Below are positions 12,453 through 22,030 of a stretch of 29,630 nucleotides of DNA, piece by piece. This stretch comes from Haplomitrium mnioides. Taxonomy: Eukaryota > Marchantiophyta > Haplomitriopsida > Calobryales. Where the stretch lies: NCBI GenBank assembly GCA_049999725.1, contig JBNGIS010034453.1, positions 1-29,630 on the forward strand, read 5' to 3'. The first letter of the stretch is position 1. Every line of letters starts with the position of its first letter. Under the pieces are notes generated by a model. That model saw nothing but the letters and a program-made list of their open reading frames with translations, did no database searches and was not told where the DNA came from. The position numbers and the translations under genes are program-made.

Positions 12453-12680
12453 TGAGATTACGAGGTTAGATAGGTTGCCAAACTGATTTGGTAGTCACTT
12501 TAGTCTTAGTTAGGGTTAGGGTTACTTTTCTAGATGTGGGCTAAGGTATATAAGGGTAGATTTGGAGGCGCATATTGGCACTCCACCCCATTGTAAAATT
12601 ATGCCACAATTGTGTCTTATAAATGAAGATAGCATTCTTGCAAATCTTCTATTTTGACTAGTGTGATTGTGTGTACATCA
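12453..12680 (+). repeat. Copia 3' LTR
   Basis: It begins tgagattacg, directly matching the 5' LTR start, and ends gtacatca. Its TATA box (tatataag) is near 12548. It carries a ttagggttagggtta string that is shorter in the 5' copy. Confidence 0.88.
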
Positions 12681-12689
12681 TATTAACAA

Positions 12690-14035
12690 ATAGTACATTT
12701 GCAAGAAGCCCATAATATTTCAATCTTATGACATCTTTAAGTAGACAAAATTACAGAGCTACATCAATGCAATTGGTGGTGGCTAAACTTGGCTTGAGAC
12801 ATTCATGGCTTTGTTTGTTCTTGTGAAAGTTGTCAGTGAAACAAGGTTTCAAATCAAAAGCCAGCTAGACTTCTTCAACCACAATAAATTTTTACTACTC
12901 ATTGTGAACATGTAAGTTTGGATCTTGTCACTTCACTTTTGATTATACCTCATGGGTTTACTGCAATTGTGATGTTTGTGAACAAGCTTAGCAAAAATTT
13001 ACATTTAGTACTAACTATAATACAATGGATGCTCCACAATTGGCAAAAATTTACTTTGATACTGTTTTTGGCTATCATGAAATGCCCAAGGTGTTAGTAT
13101 CTAATAGGGATCTATGTTTCACTTGAAAGTTTTGACAAAAGTTGCTCAAGCTTTTGAGAACCAAACTACTACTTATTACCCTCAAACAAATAGGCAAATG
13201 GAGTGCGCTAACTACATTGTGGAGGATATGCTTCGAGCATTTATCAACATTCATCACACTAATTGGGATGGTTTCCTACCGACTATAGAGTTTGTTTACA
13301 ACAACTCCAAACAAGCAAGTACTGAATTTTCTCCATTCTTTTTTAACTTTGGATCAACATCCTCTTGTTTACAATGGTTTGCTTTCTCATTCCTCTTGCA
13401 ATGTTTTAAGTATATCTATATTTTTGTCTCATTTATCTTCTTCTTTTCAAGATGCTCGCAACCATTTTATTATTGCTCAAAATCAACAAAAAAATATGTT
13501 GATAGACATTGTCATGATTTCTCTTATGTTACAAGTAACAAAGTTATGTTATCTATTCACAATCTTCCTTTGTTTTCAGACAAATGAGTAGTCATTTCTC
13601 TATTTCCCAAGTTATTTCTCCCATTGCTTGCAAGCTTGATCTTCCTTTCTATATGAAGATTCATCATATCTTTTATGTGTCTAAACTCAAGCATGTTGTT
13701 TCTAGTCCATCTTCTTTTCCAAATCATGTTCAAATTCCTCCTTTGTCTGCAATTTTTTATGACTATAATGAATGTGAAGTAGACCGCATTTTGGCAAAAT
13801 GAGTTATCAAGAGGAGGCAACAACTGCAAGTTCAAGATTAAGTTTTGTGGAGTCTATTGCACTAGCAGCAAGTCTAGAATATGTTTGAGAGTCTAATTCA
13901 AACAATTATCTTAGAAGGGATATCCACTTCATGATGCAACTTGAAAGCCTTGTTCTAATCTTGAAAATGTTCAAGAGGTTGTTCAATTGTTTGAAACTTA
14001 CCAATATTGATGAGGACATCATCAACTAGAAAATG
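12690..14035 (+). pseudogene. Gypsy integrase and chromodomain remnant
   Basis: This is the second half of the interrupted gypsy pol. The zinc-finger end (CESCQ then NQKPARL) lies near 12825-12870. The catalytic core follows: HGFTAIVMFVNKLSK near 12950, then a PKVLVSNRDL-like segment near 13090. The last part of the core, HHTNWDGFLPTIEFVYNN then KQASTEFSPFF, is in the open segment 13114-13587. SPSSFPNHVQ and ECEVDRILAK near 13700-13800 lead into a chromodomain whose tail (GYPLHDATW) is at about 13918-13945. A small extra stretch splits the chromodomain near 13850-13915. The chromodomain places the element among chromoviruses. Confidence 0.87.
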
Positions 14036-14039
14036 GGGA

Positions 14040-14487
14040 TTATACAATAGTAAAAACATAAATGTTGTGCTATTTATAAGAAAATAGATATGAGTGGAGG
14101 AGATGGTAGTGACTATTTAAGAGAGATCATCTTTTAATGAAGATTGGTATTAGATCTCTTTTAGAGTTGGATCAACTTTTTGTAAAGTGGTATTAGAATT
14201 ACTTGCATTTGAAGTCACTTTAGAGAAGTAGAATAAGGTCACTTTTAGGGCTGAAATTGAAAGTGACTTGTAAGTGAAGGAAGTAGGATGACAACTTCTT
14301 CTCAAGTATAAATAGAAGGGCTTCATTATCAAACTTCTAATTCTGGAGTTTCTCTCAATTTGCTTGTGTTCTTTGGTTGTTTGTCTTATTGGCCTTTACT
14401 TACCTTATTAGCATTTGGTTGAATAACTCTATTAGAGTTATCTTTGAGTTCTTACTTATTTGGAATTTTTCTTTGAGTTCTTTTACA
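14040..14487 (+). repeat. Right LTR of the gypsy element
   Basis: It follows a purine-rich aaaatgggga tract and matches the left LTR, including tgttgtgc at 14063, tataaata at 14307-14314 and the terminal ttgagttcttttaca. Satellite sequence starts immediately after it. Confidence 0.88.
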
Positions 14488-15735
14488 ACTACGATAGCTT
14501 GACAAAGAGTGCAATTAATACAATCATGTTGATTTCTCACAATTTAGCTAGCTTACATGAGAGAGTATGGTGGGTACACATTAGTAGCTAAGATTTCTTA
14601 TTAGTATTGACTCTACTCTTACAGTGTAAATATTTGACCACATAATTAATAAATAAATTTAGTAAGTTGGACAAGATTAGAGTCAATAAAACCCATATTG
14701 ATTAAGTACAATTCAACTAACATACTTGAAAGAGAATATGGTGGGTAGAAACATACACAAAAGCATGAAACATTTTTCTTATAGTGTGAATATCTCATTA
14801 GATATAAAATAGTAACTACAATAAATTGGACAAGATTTCAATTGACATAACCATGTTGATTAAATTCATTTCATCTAGTCTAACTAATAAAAGATGGTAC
14901 GTGGAAATAGAAAAAAAGAAAGATACGAATTTTTTTACATTAAAAATGTATTTTTACGTAGATAACAAGTAACTACAAGTTAGACAAGAGTGCAATTAAC
15001 TTAAATATACTAATCAAGTTTAATCTAGCTAGCATATTGAAGAAAGATTGGTGGGTGAAAAAAGACAAAAAAATAAGACTTCTCTTAGAGTATGAATTTC
15101 GACGACACATATAATAAGTTTCTATGGTAACTTAAACAATATTGCAACTAATAGAGTTATATTGATTAGTTGTAGTTTACCTATGCCACCCAAGAGAAGT
15201 TAATAGGTGGAAATACACACAAAAAGTAGCCAATATTTCTTCCACAATGCAAATGTCTAACTATGATAAAAGTAAATAATGAAGGTGAATAATACAAGAG
15301 TACAATCAACACAACCATGTTGGTTTAGTATATATAGTAAGCTAATCTATCTAAGAGATGATGGTAGGTGGAAATAGACACAAAGATAACTTATTGAGTA
15401 TGAATGCCTCATTAAGTATATAATAAGTAACTATTGTAAGTTAGATTAGAGTACAACTATGTTAACTAGTTGCGACTTGTGTAGGCTACTTAAGAGAAGA
15501 TGGTGTGTAGAATTAGACACAAAGCTAGATAAGTTTTTTTTCTTATAACTTGGTTGTCTAACCACACTAACAATAAGTAACTAAGGTTTTTTAGACAAGA
15601 GTCTAATTAACACAACCATGTTGATTAAGTATAATTTAACTAACCTACTTGAGAGAGTATGGTAGGTTGAAATAAACAAAAAGGTAAGATTTCTCTTGTA
15701 TTATGAATGTCTCACTACATATAAAACAAGTGTAA
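14488..15735. repeat. Degenerate ~157-bp satellite array, right block
   Basis: The same monomer as at 1560-3760 continues. Anchors lie near 14515, 14685, 14840, 14996, 15150, 15308, 15455 and 15605. The phase resumes within a monomer straight after the gypsy LTR, so the two blocks were one array before the insertion. The array fades near 15735. Confidence 0.88.
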
Positions 15736-16100
15736 TGGGTACCAACTTTAGTAAGAGATAACTAAAACATGGAAAAAGATGTAGAACACTCCAAATCTAG
15801 AAATTCATTACTAAGTTAAAGTGTAAAAAACAGTTGCTATTTAGGAGAGGATGACATGTAATAAAAGAAGAAAAAGTTAATGATTTAAAGAGAAATAGAA
15901 AGTCTACTTCAAAAGAGTATAAAAACATGTGACAATCAAAAAAATTAAAGAGAAATAAAGATTATATGATAATAACATATGGCAAAAGGAAAAAATAAAA
16001 ATAAATAATGGTTCAATTAATGAGAAGAAAAAAGATGGTTCAATGAATAGTGGTTAGAAAAAAGTAACCAATGAGATTCTACCATTTATATGAGAGAGTT

Positions 16101-16203
16101 GTTTTCTACTAAGCATATAAAAAGGAAGAGGGGTTTTTTATGCATGTTTTTTGTTTTCTACTAAGTATATAAAAAGGAAGAGGGGTTTTTTTATGCATGT
16201 TTT
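16101..16203. repeat. 52-bp tandem duplication with TATA-like core
   Basis: Two adjacent near-identical copies (16101-16152 and 16153-16203) each contain gttttctactaag, atataaaaaggaagagggg and tatgcatgtttt. They differ by about one substitution and one or two T-run bases, so the duplication is recent compared with its surroundings. Confidence 0.92.
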
Positions 16204-16251
16204 ATCTTGTGGGTTTGAAGTCTATTGGTAATCTACTTCTTGTGCTAAACA

Positions 16252-16275
16252 TGTGTGTGTGTGTGTGTGTGTGTG
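16252..16275. repeat. (TG)n microsatellite
   Basis: Twelve TG units, uninterrupted. Confidence 0.95.
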
Positions 16276-16399
16276 ACATATACATAAGAATTAAGTCATT
16301 TTTTGGTTTTTTACATGTTTTCGTCACTGTTGATTTGATGACAAAGTGAGTTTAAGCAATTTAGTATCAATCTAAGGTAGCTACAATTAAGCTTTGTGT

Positions 16400-16555
16400 T
16401 TAGGCATTTGTCGTTGAGTATTCGTTTTCAATCATTTGTTATCGAGCACTTGCCTTCAATTATCAAGCATCCACTTTCGAGCATTTATTATCAAGTATTT
16501 GCATTTGATTATCAAGCATACGTCTTTGAGCATTTGGCATTGAAGCATTCATTGC
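16400..16555. repeat. Degenerate short minisatellite
   Basis: Variants of gagcatttg and attatcaagcat alternate through this stretch in units of about 15-31 bp. Copies are imperfect and spacing varies, so this is a cryptic repeat rather than a clean array. Confidence 0.6.
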
Positions 16556-17731
16556 TTCTATTTTCTGTTGCTTGGACAATATGTCAACATTTCCTAGGCT
16601 ATTTTCTACTTTTGTTTTACTTCGATTGAAATTATGTAGTAAGAATCCTATCTCATACAAGTTTGCAAAACAATTGAAGCTTATTTTGGGTTCCTCTTCT
16701 CATGCATGTTTGTAGCACTACTCATAAGTAGCGTGATGTTTTAAGAGGAGCATTAGAGCATATGATTGAGTTGTATCTAAATTTTTTGGTTTCTAGCTTT
16801 GATTTAGTCAAAAGAACTTTTCTTTATCAGTATGAAAAAAGTATTTTACTAGTATATATATTACTAGTATTTATGTTGCTATTTTAGTGTTATAATAGTA
16901 AGAGAGCTTTATCTTCTCTAAATAAAGTGGATTACTTTTTTTGAAAAATTACTAAAGATCTTTTGAAGAAGTGAACATTTTAAATTTGCATTAGCTCAAA
17001 GAGAATTAAACTCCAAAGTTTTTATGACTAAAAGACGTCACATATCCAATCTTTTATGAATTTAGATAGGAAGCTTAAGTTGATACTATAGTATTCAATA
17101 GATAGAGAGCATTCATACTTTTTAAAGTTTCTCTATTAAATTTGGTTAATATTCATGTGTTCAATATTGACATACATTTATTTTGTCAAATCTTGATGTA
17201 TAACTTTAGTGTTGACTTTATGGTTTTTGTGATAGAATGAAGAGAACATGTTATCTTTCTAGTGATAAATTATAGTATGGCGTAAGAGTGTTTTATTTAT
17301 AATTTATAGTAGGTATCAAATGAATTTGAACAAAACTCTTTTAGAATAGTTTAACTCCAAGTATTATATTTCTATTCAAATAACATTTATGCAAATGCAA
17401 GCAAATTTTCTTGTTTATAAGTTTGGAAAAAGGCTTTATGATTTAGTATTAATGTCAATTAAACCTTTTATTTTACATATTTTTTATAACTAGAATGTTT
17501 ACATACTTGTTATTGTATAACAATAACAATAACTATACAACAAAAAATAAAGTTGCTTTTTTGTAGAGTTGTAATAACAATCATAAAGAAAAATTCTAAA
17601 ACTCTAAAAGAATGAGTTTGGATGATGGCAAAGTTGGAAGAACTTAAACCTACTCTCATAATAAACCAACAACAAACAAATATATTAATGACAAAAATGG
17701 TGAAAATATGACTACAATAAGATAACTATAA

Positions 17732-18770
17732 CAATAAAAGCATAATGTTGTGTTATTTATAAGAAACATAAAGTTGTTTAAGCTTTTTGGGTACCAAGCT
17801 ATTTATGTCTACATCTCATCATTCTCAAATAGATGGTCAAATGGAGTGGGCTAATCGTACTATAGAAGAGATGCCTTTAAACACTTATCAATGTTCAAAA
17901 TACCGATTGAGATGGTTTTTTAGCGGCTATGTTATTTGTTTACAACAACTCCAAACAAGAAAGTCCTAGATTTTTCTTTTCTTAATTTGGGTCAACATCT
18001 CCTATTTTTGATGGTTTACGTTTTCTTTCTTCTTCCAATATTTCAAGTATTTCTATATTTTTGTCTTGTTTATTGTCTTCTTTGCAAGATACTATCAACC
18101 ACATTGTTACTTCTCAAAATTGGCAAAAAAAACATGTTGATAAATATTGTCATGATTTCTCTTCTATTTAGATAACCAAGTTATGCTCTCTACTCATAAT
18201 CTTCCCTTGTTTTTTAGATACTCAAGTCCATAAGTCATCTTAAACTTAGATTAGTCATTTCTCAAATTCCCAAGTTATTTCTCTTGTTGTTTACAAACTT
18301 AATCTTTCTCATCTTATGTTATATGTATCTAAACTTAAGCCTTTTGTTATTAGTCCATATTCTTATCCAAACCATATTCAACCTCTTCTTCCGTCTATAG
18401 TTCTTGATGATTGTGAGAATATAAAGTAGATTGTATTTTAGCAAAGCAGTTATCAAGCAGATATGACGTTGATAAGTTTAATATAAGGTTTGTGGAAATA
18501 ATATCCACTTCATGATTGTCATAGTATAAACATAAGGTTGTGCTATTTATAAGAAGATAGAGAAGAGTGAATGAAGTGGTAGAGGGTCAATTTTAAAGTT
18601 GAGATAAGATTACTTGCCTTTGAAGTTACTTTTAGAGTTTTAGGGTTGAAATTAGAAGTGACTTCTAGGTGATCAATTTAAGGTTGAAATTTAAAGTGAC
18701 TTGTAAGTGAAGAAAGAGGTTTGACACCTTCTTCTCTTGTATAAATAGAAGGGCTTTGTACAAAGATAAA
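17732..18770 (+). mobile_element. Gypsy fragment: LTR start joined to integrase, chromodomain and truncated LTR
   Basis: The first ~38 bp (aaaagcataatgttgtgttatttataag) are an LTR start. They jump directly to integrase codons near 17770, so everything between was deleted. Segment 17787-17969 holds DGQMEWANRTIEEM, the end of the integrase core. The C-terminal part and a chromodomain trace (YPLHD near 18505) follow. A second LTR begins near 18530, has its TATA box at 18740 and stops at about 18768, where an inverted piece of RT begins. Stops are frequent. Confidence 0.82.
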
Positions 18771-18995
18771 ATCCACCATCTTTCTTTGGTATAAAGAATA
18801 CCAAAGCTCTCCAATGCGAAGTATTATGTTGAAAGAAATCCTTCTCAAGAAGATCCATCAATGTCTTTCAAAGCTCCTCTAATTCTTATGGTAATAACAG
18901 ATATATAAGTTGAATATAATGAGTACTTTCTAATATCAACTCAATCGAAAAACATATTCCTCAATGATATGGTAACCTCTTTGGAAAATCCTTCA
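18768..18995 (-). pseudogene. Inverted gypsy reverse transcriptase fragment
   Basis: Only the minus strand of this stretch reads as RT: an LP-rich linker, then EKDFFQHNTSHWRALVFF and PKKDGGFYLC. It is the same region as the plus-strand RT at 5760-6020, with better-preserved residues in places. Sequences on both sides are plus-strand gypsy, so this is a local inversion or a separate reversed insertion. Confidence 0.85.
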
Positions 18996-19950
18996 GAAAC
19001 ATATCATTTGATATAGTCTTCCGACATTATAGAATGGAGAAAGTTTTAATATATGATAGAGATCCACAATTCACTAAGAAGTTTTGGTGAGAGTTGTTCA
19101 CACTTTTGGGTACTAGATTATTTATATCTATAACTTATCATCTTCAAAAAAATGGGCAAATTGAATGCTCAAATTGCAATGCAGAGGATATTCTTCACGT
19201 GTTTATTAATGTTCATCACACAGATTGGGATAGTTTCTTACCAACTATAAAGTATGCATACACAACTATAAACAAACAAGTACTGAATTTTCTCATTTCT
19301 TTATTAATTCTGGTCAATATTCTCTTGTTCATGATGGTTTGCTTTTTCCTTCCTTTTTGAATGTTCCAATTCTTTCTACTTTTTTTGTCTCATTTATCTT
19401 CCTCTTTGCAAGATGCCAAAAACCATCTTGTTATTGCTCAAAACTGGCAAAAAAATATGCCGATAAACATTGTCATGATTTTTCTTATGTTTTAGATGAC
19501 TAACTTATGCCTTCTACTCATGATTTTTTTTGGTCTTTAGATGCTTAAGTTCATAAATTATCTCAAGTTTGGATTGGTAATTTCTCAATTTCTCAAGTTT
19601 TTTCTTCTGTTGCATACAAACTTGATCTTTCTCTCCATATGAAGATTCATCATGTATTTCATGTATCTAAACTTAAACTTTTTGTTGCTAGTCCATGTTA
19701 TTTTTTGAATCGTGCTTAAATTTGTTCTCTACCTATTGTTCTTGATGATCATGAAGAATATGAGGTGGATTTTATTTTGACTAAACGAGTTCTCAAACAT
19801 AGGTGATATCTTTAAGTTCAATATAAAGTTTTATGGAAGGGATACCTGCTTCATGATGCTACTTGGGAACCATGTTCTAGCCTTAATAATGCTCAAGAAT
19901 CTATTTTTTATTTGAAACTATTGGTCATGACGAGAACATTATTGATTAGA
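18996..19950 (+). pseudogene. Gypsy integrase and chromodomain fragment, second copy
   Basis: The frame opens within the integrase core (FDIVFRHYRMEKVLIYDRD). It continues after one stop at KKFW into the open segment 19094-19360, which carries NVHHTDWDSFLPTIKYAY. The integrase C-terminus and KLDLSLHMKIHHVFHVSKL follow near 19620-19675. A chromodomain (EYEVDFILTK, later GYLLHDATWEPC) then ends just before the next LTR. It starts abruptly mid-domain against the inverted RT piece. Confidence 0.85.
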
Positions 19951-19961
19951 ATGCGAGAATT

Positions 19962-20413
19962 ATGTAATAGTACAAGTATGATGTTGTGTTATTTATAAGA
20001 AAATAGAGAGGAGTGAAAGAAGTGGTAAAGGGTTATTTTTAAGATTGAATTGAGATAATATTACTTGTTTTCAAAGTTACTTTTAGAGCTTTTAAGGTTG
20101 AAATTAGAAGTGACTTCTAAGTGAGTAATTTTAGGGTTGAAATTAGAAGTGACTTCTAAGTGATAAAGTCTAGGGTTGAATTAGAAGTGATTTGTAAGTG
20201 AAGAAAGAGGGATGATGCCTTCTTCTTTGGTATAAATAGATGGGTTTTATAACCTCACTTCTCATTCTAGAGTTCTTCTTGAACCACTTGGGTTCTTTGG
20301 TTGCTTGGCTTTTGCTTGTCTTATTGGCATTTGGTTAAAGAACTCTATTAGAGTTCACTATGAGTTCTTACTTATTTGAATTTGGTCTTTGAGTTCTTTT
20401 ACACTCTTGCTCT
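19962..20413 (+). repeat. Gypsy LTR with triplicated internal motif
   Basis: It runs from gtacaagtatgatgttgtg to ttgagttcttttaca and has a TATA box near 20231. The motif agggttgaaattagaagtga is present three times in tandem (about 20094-20200), while the LTRs at 3762 and 14040 have one copy. Confidence 0.87.
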
Positions 20414-20717
20414 TGATGGTTTGCTTTCTGTTTCTTCTTCTAATGTTCCAATTATTTCTATTTTTTTTGTCTCGTTTATCTTCTTCTTTGCAAGATAGTC
20501 GCAACCATCTTATTGTTGCCCAAATTTGACAAAAAAATATGCCAATAGCCGTCGTCATGACTCTTCTTATGTTTTAAGTCACCAAGTTTTATTGTCTACT
20601 CACAATCTTTAATTGTCCTTAGATGCTCAAGTTTGTAAATTACATTCTACTTTGGAAGATTGATTTTCTTGGCATTTAGTTGGCTTTGTTTTCTTGGTAA
20701 TTGGTTGCTTGTCATAT
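20404..20717 (+). pseudogene. Gypsy integrase C-terminal fragment and start of disrupted LTR
   Basis: Directly after an LTR end, the sequence resumes mid-integrase (LLLMVCFLF region, then QDSRNHLIVAQI and KKYANS in shifting frames), matching 13360-13600 and 19330-19560. From about 20680 it changes to LTR-like sequence (ggttgcttgtcat). This LTR is cut at 20717 by the insertion that follows and resumes at 24695. Confidence 0.78.
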
Positions 20718-21115
20718 TGTTACAACTAAAAGAGCAGGGCATAGGGGGAGGAGCCCTACTTTGGCTGTTCTTCTTGACATACATATAATATAACATAACA
20801 TAAAACATGAGAGAGGAAAGGTGGATGGATGCAAAATACATAACACAGGACTGAAGGGGAATACATTTAACTTTACATACTATGTGTCACTCCTTGAACA
20901 ACAATCCAAGTCAAGGTGTTGATGTTCCCCCAAACAATGTCAAGATTTCTAACTCCATATTTCCCTAACTTCCCTACCTTCTGAAAATCCATCCTACTTA
21001 CTACTCAAGGTGTACTTCGTGCGGTCTTCACCTTATGGAGTCAACACAAAGCTTCAGACCCTCCAACCTGATCATGTATGATAGTGACAAGTTGCCACAA
21101 CTCCCTGCTGGTGTC
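20718..21115. other. Left terminal, non-coding part of the gene-capture insert
   Basis: No coding frame is supported. Near the left end agggc and gccct form a short inverted pair (about 20737-20758). The minus strand reads like a gene 3' end or element terminus. Its role is unknown. Confidence 0.45.
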
Positions 21116-22030
21116 ATCAGTTCCCGACAGCAGGTTTTGATCGTCGATCTTCATGCTGAGTTTCTGCCACTCTCCGGAGGTAACGGGAAAACTCAGCCAT
21201 GATGATGCCTTGCACTTCACTCACCTTCCTCTTCAACTCCAACTTCAACAAATAACAACCAACTGAACAAACATTTTGGCAACTCCACAGCAAAGGGTCA
21301 GACACCATTTCTGGATTTTTTATCTCCCTCCAACCTACAACAAACTCACATAGGCAACCTTGGCCCGATTTCTCTCTCTTCTTTTAGGTTTTTTTTTTTT
21401 TTGATCTTCATTTCTAGCCAGATCTGCAACAAACACACTAACAAACATCCCTCTTACCCTTGCTGGTTGTAGAACAGAGTCTTCAACTTTGTTGTCGGCT
21501 CTATCTCCTCTTTCCATCTCAACACCAGGCTTGACAGATTTTGTGCTCTGCAAAATTCTTGCCCATGCCACTCTTGATTGAACAATTAGAAAAAATTAAT
21601 ATACTGATCGACTTCCAGAACTTCAACCTCTTCGATAGGCTTCAAACCTGCGAAGACGCTTTCCTCTTCCCCTCTTCTTCATTGACACATTCAACAATCT
21701 CAATTCCTTCTTCACTAATGTGACCTTGCTGATCTGAGACAGACCACAGCTCTTGCTCCCACATTGGCACAATGACCAAGTCTGATGCAGCGAACAAAAA
21801 AGGGTCCATGGACTTCTGCTTTGGTGAAACCCTTCAATTCAGAATTCCAGCAAACACATCAGCTCCAATGAATTCTATAGCAAAACTCTCCAACTCTACC
21901 AGATTCTGCAACAAAACTCTTTAGCTGCAGCAATCCTTGGTGTGAAAATTCTTCTTCAACCCATTCTTCAACAGCATTCTCCTGTGCCATTTATCTTCCT
22001 CCTTACACTCAATATCTCATATGCAGCTAA
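21030..22030 (-). pseudogene. Unrecognised captured coding-like segments
   Basis: Between the methyltransferase fragment and the left end, the minus strand has several open stretches with normal-looking protein composition. One covers about 21060-21235 and contains FPVTSGEWQKL and LLSGTDDTSRELWQLV. One at 21117-21308 lies partly over it in another frame. One is at 21335-21571. One near 21640-21810 contains VPMWEQELW and GIEIVECVNEEEGKRKASS. One near 21860-21960 contains VEEWVEEEF. I do not recognise any family. They could be further captured gene pieces, untranslated regions, or chance frames in GC-richer DNA. Confidence 0.45.

Larger units (their letters stand above)
7108..12680 (+). mobile_element. 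Nested Ty1/copia retrotransposon
   Basis: LTRs of 236 and 228 bp (7108-7343 and 12453-12680) bracket a primer-binding site, gag with a CCHC knuckle, GAG-pre-integrase and integrase, then reverse transcriptase and RNase H, and a purine tract. Integrase precedes RT, which is the copia order. All coding parts carry stops, and the catalytic YVDD is changed. It interrupts the gypsy pol region, so it inserted later than the gypsy element. I could not find a clean 5-bp target duplication: aatat precedes and tatta follows. Confidence 0.9.
3762..14487 (+). mobile_element. Degenerate Ty3/gypsy chromovirus with nested copia insertion
   Basis: Two LTRs in direct orientation (about 3762-4223 and 14040-14487) bound gag, protease, reverse transcriptase, RNase H, integrase and chromodomain remnants in the Ty3/gypsy order. 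A copia element sits inside, between RNase H and integrase. Without the 5.6-kb copia insert the element is about 5.1 kb, a normal gypsy length. Many stops and frameshifts show it is long dead. It sits within the satellite: satellite sequence runs to its left edge and resumes directly after the right LTR. A clean target duplication is not visible at this age. Confidence 0.88.
15736..17730. other. AT-rich region without recognisable genes
   Basis: No frame has a recognisable domain. The region holds a 52-bp tandem duplication (16101-16203), a (TG)n tract (16252-16275) and a loose minisatellite near 16400-16555. The rest is simple AT-rich sequence I cannot assign. Confidence 0.5.

Noticed and set aside
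12500-12525. ttagggttagggtta in the copia 3' LTR as an interstitial telomere repeat
   Set aside because: Only about two partial TTAGGGT-like units, inside an LTR whose 5' copy has a related but shorter string; chance variation is sufficient.
20737-20758. agggc/gccct inverted pair as a terminator or Helitron hairpin
   Set aside because: The stem is only 5 bp with a 12-base loop and it is near the wrong kind of terminus.
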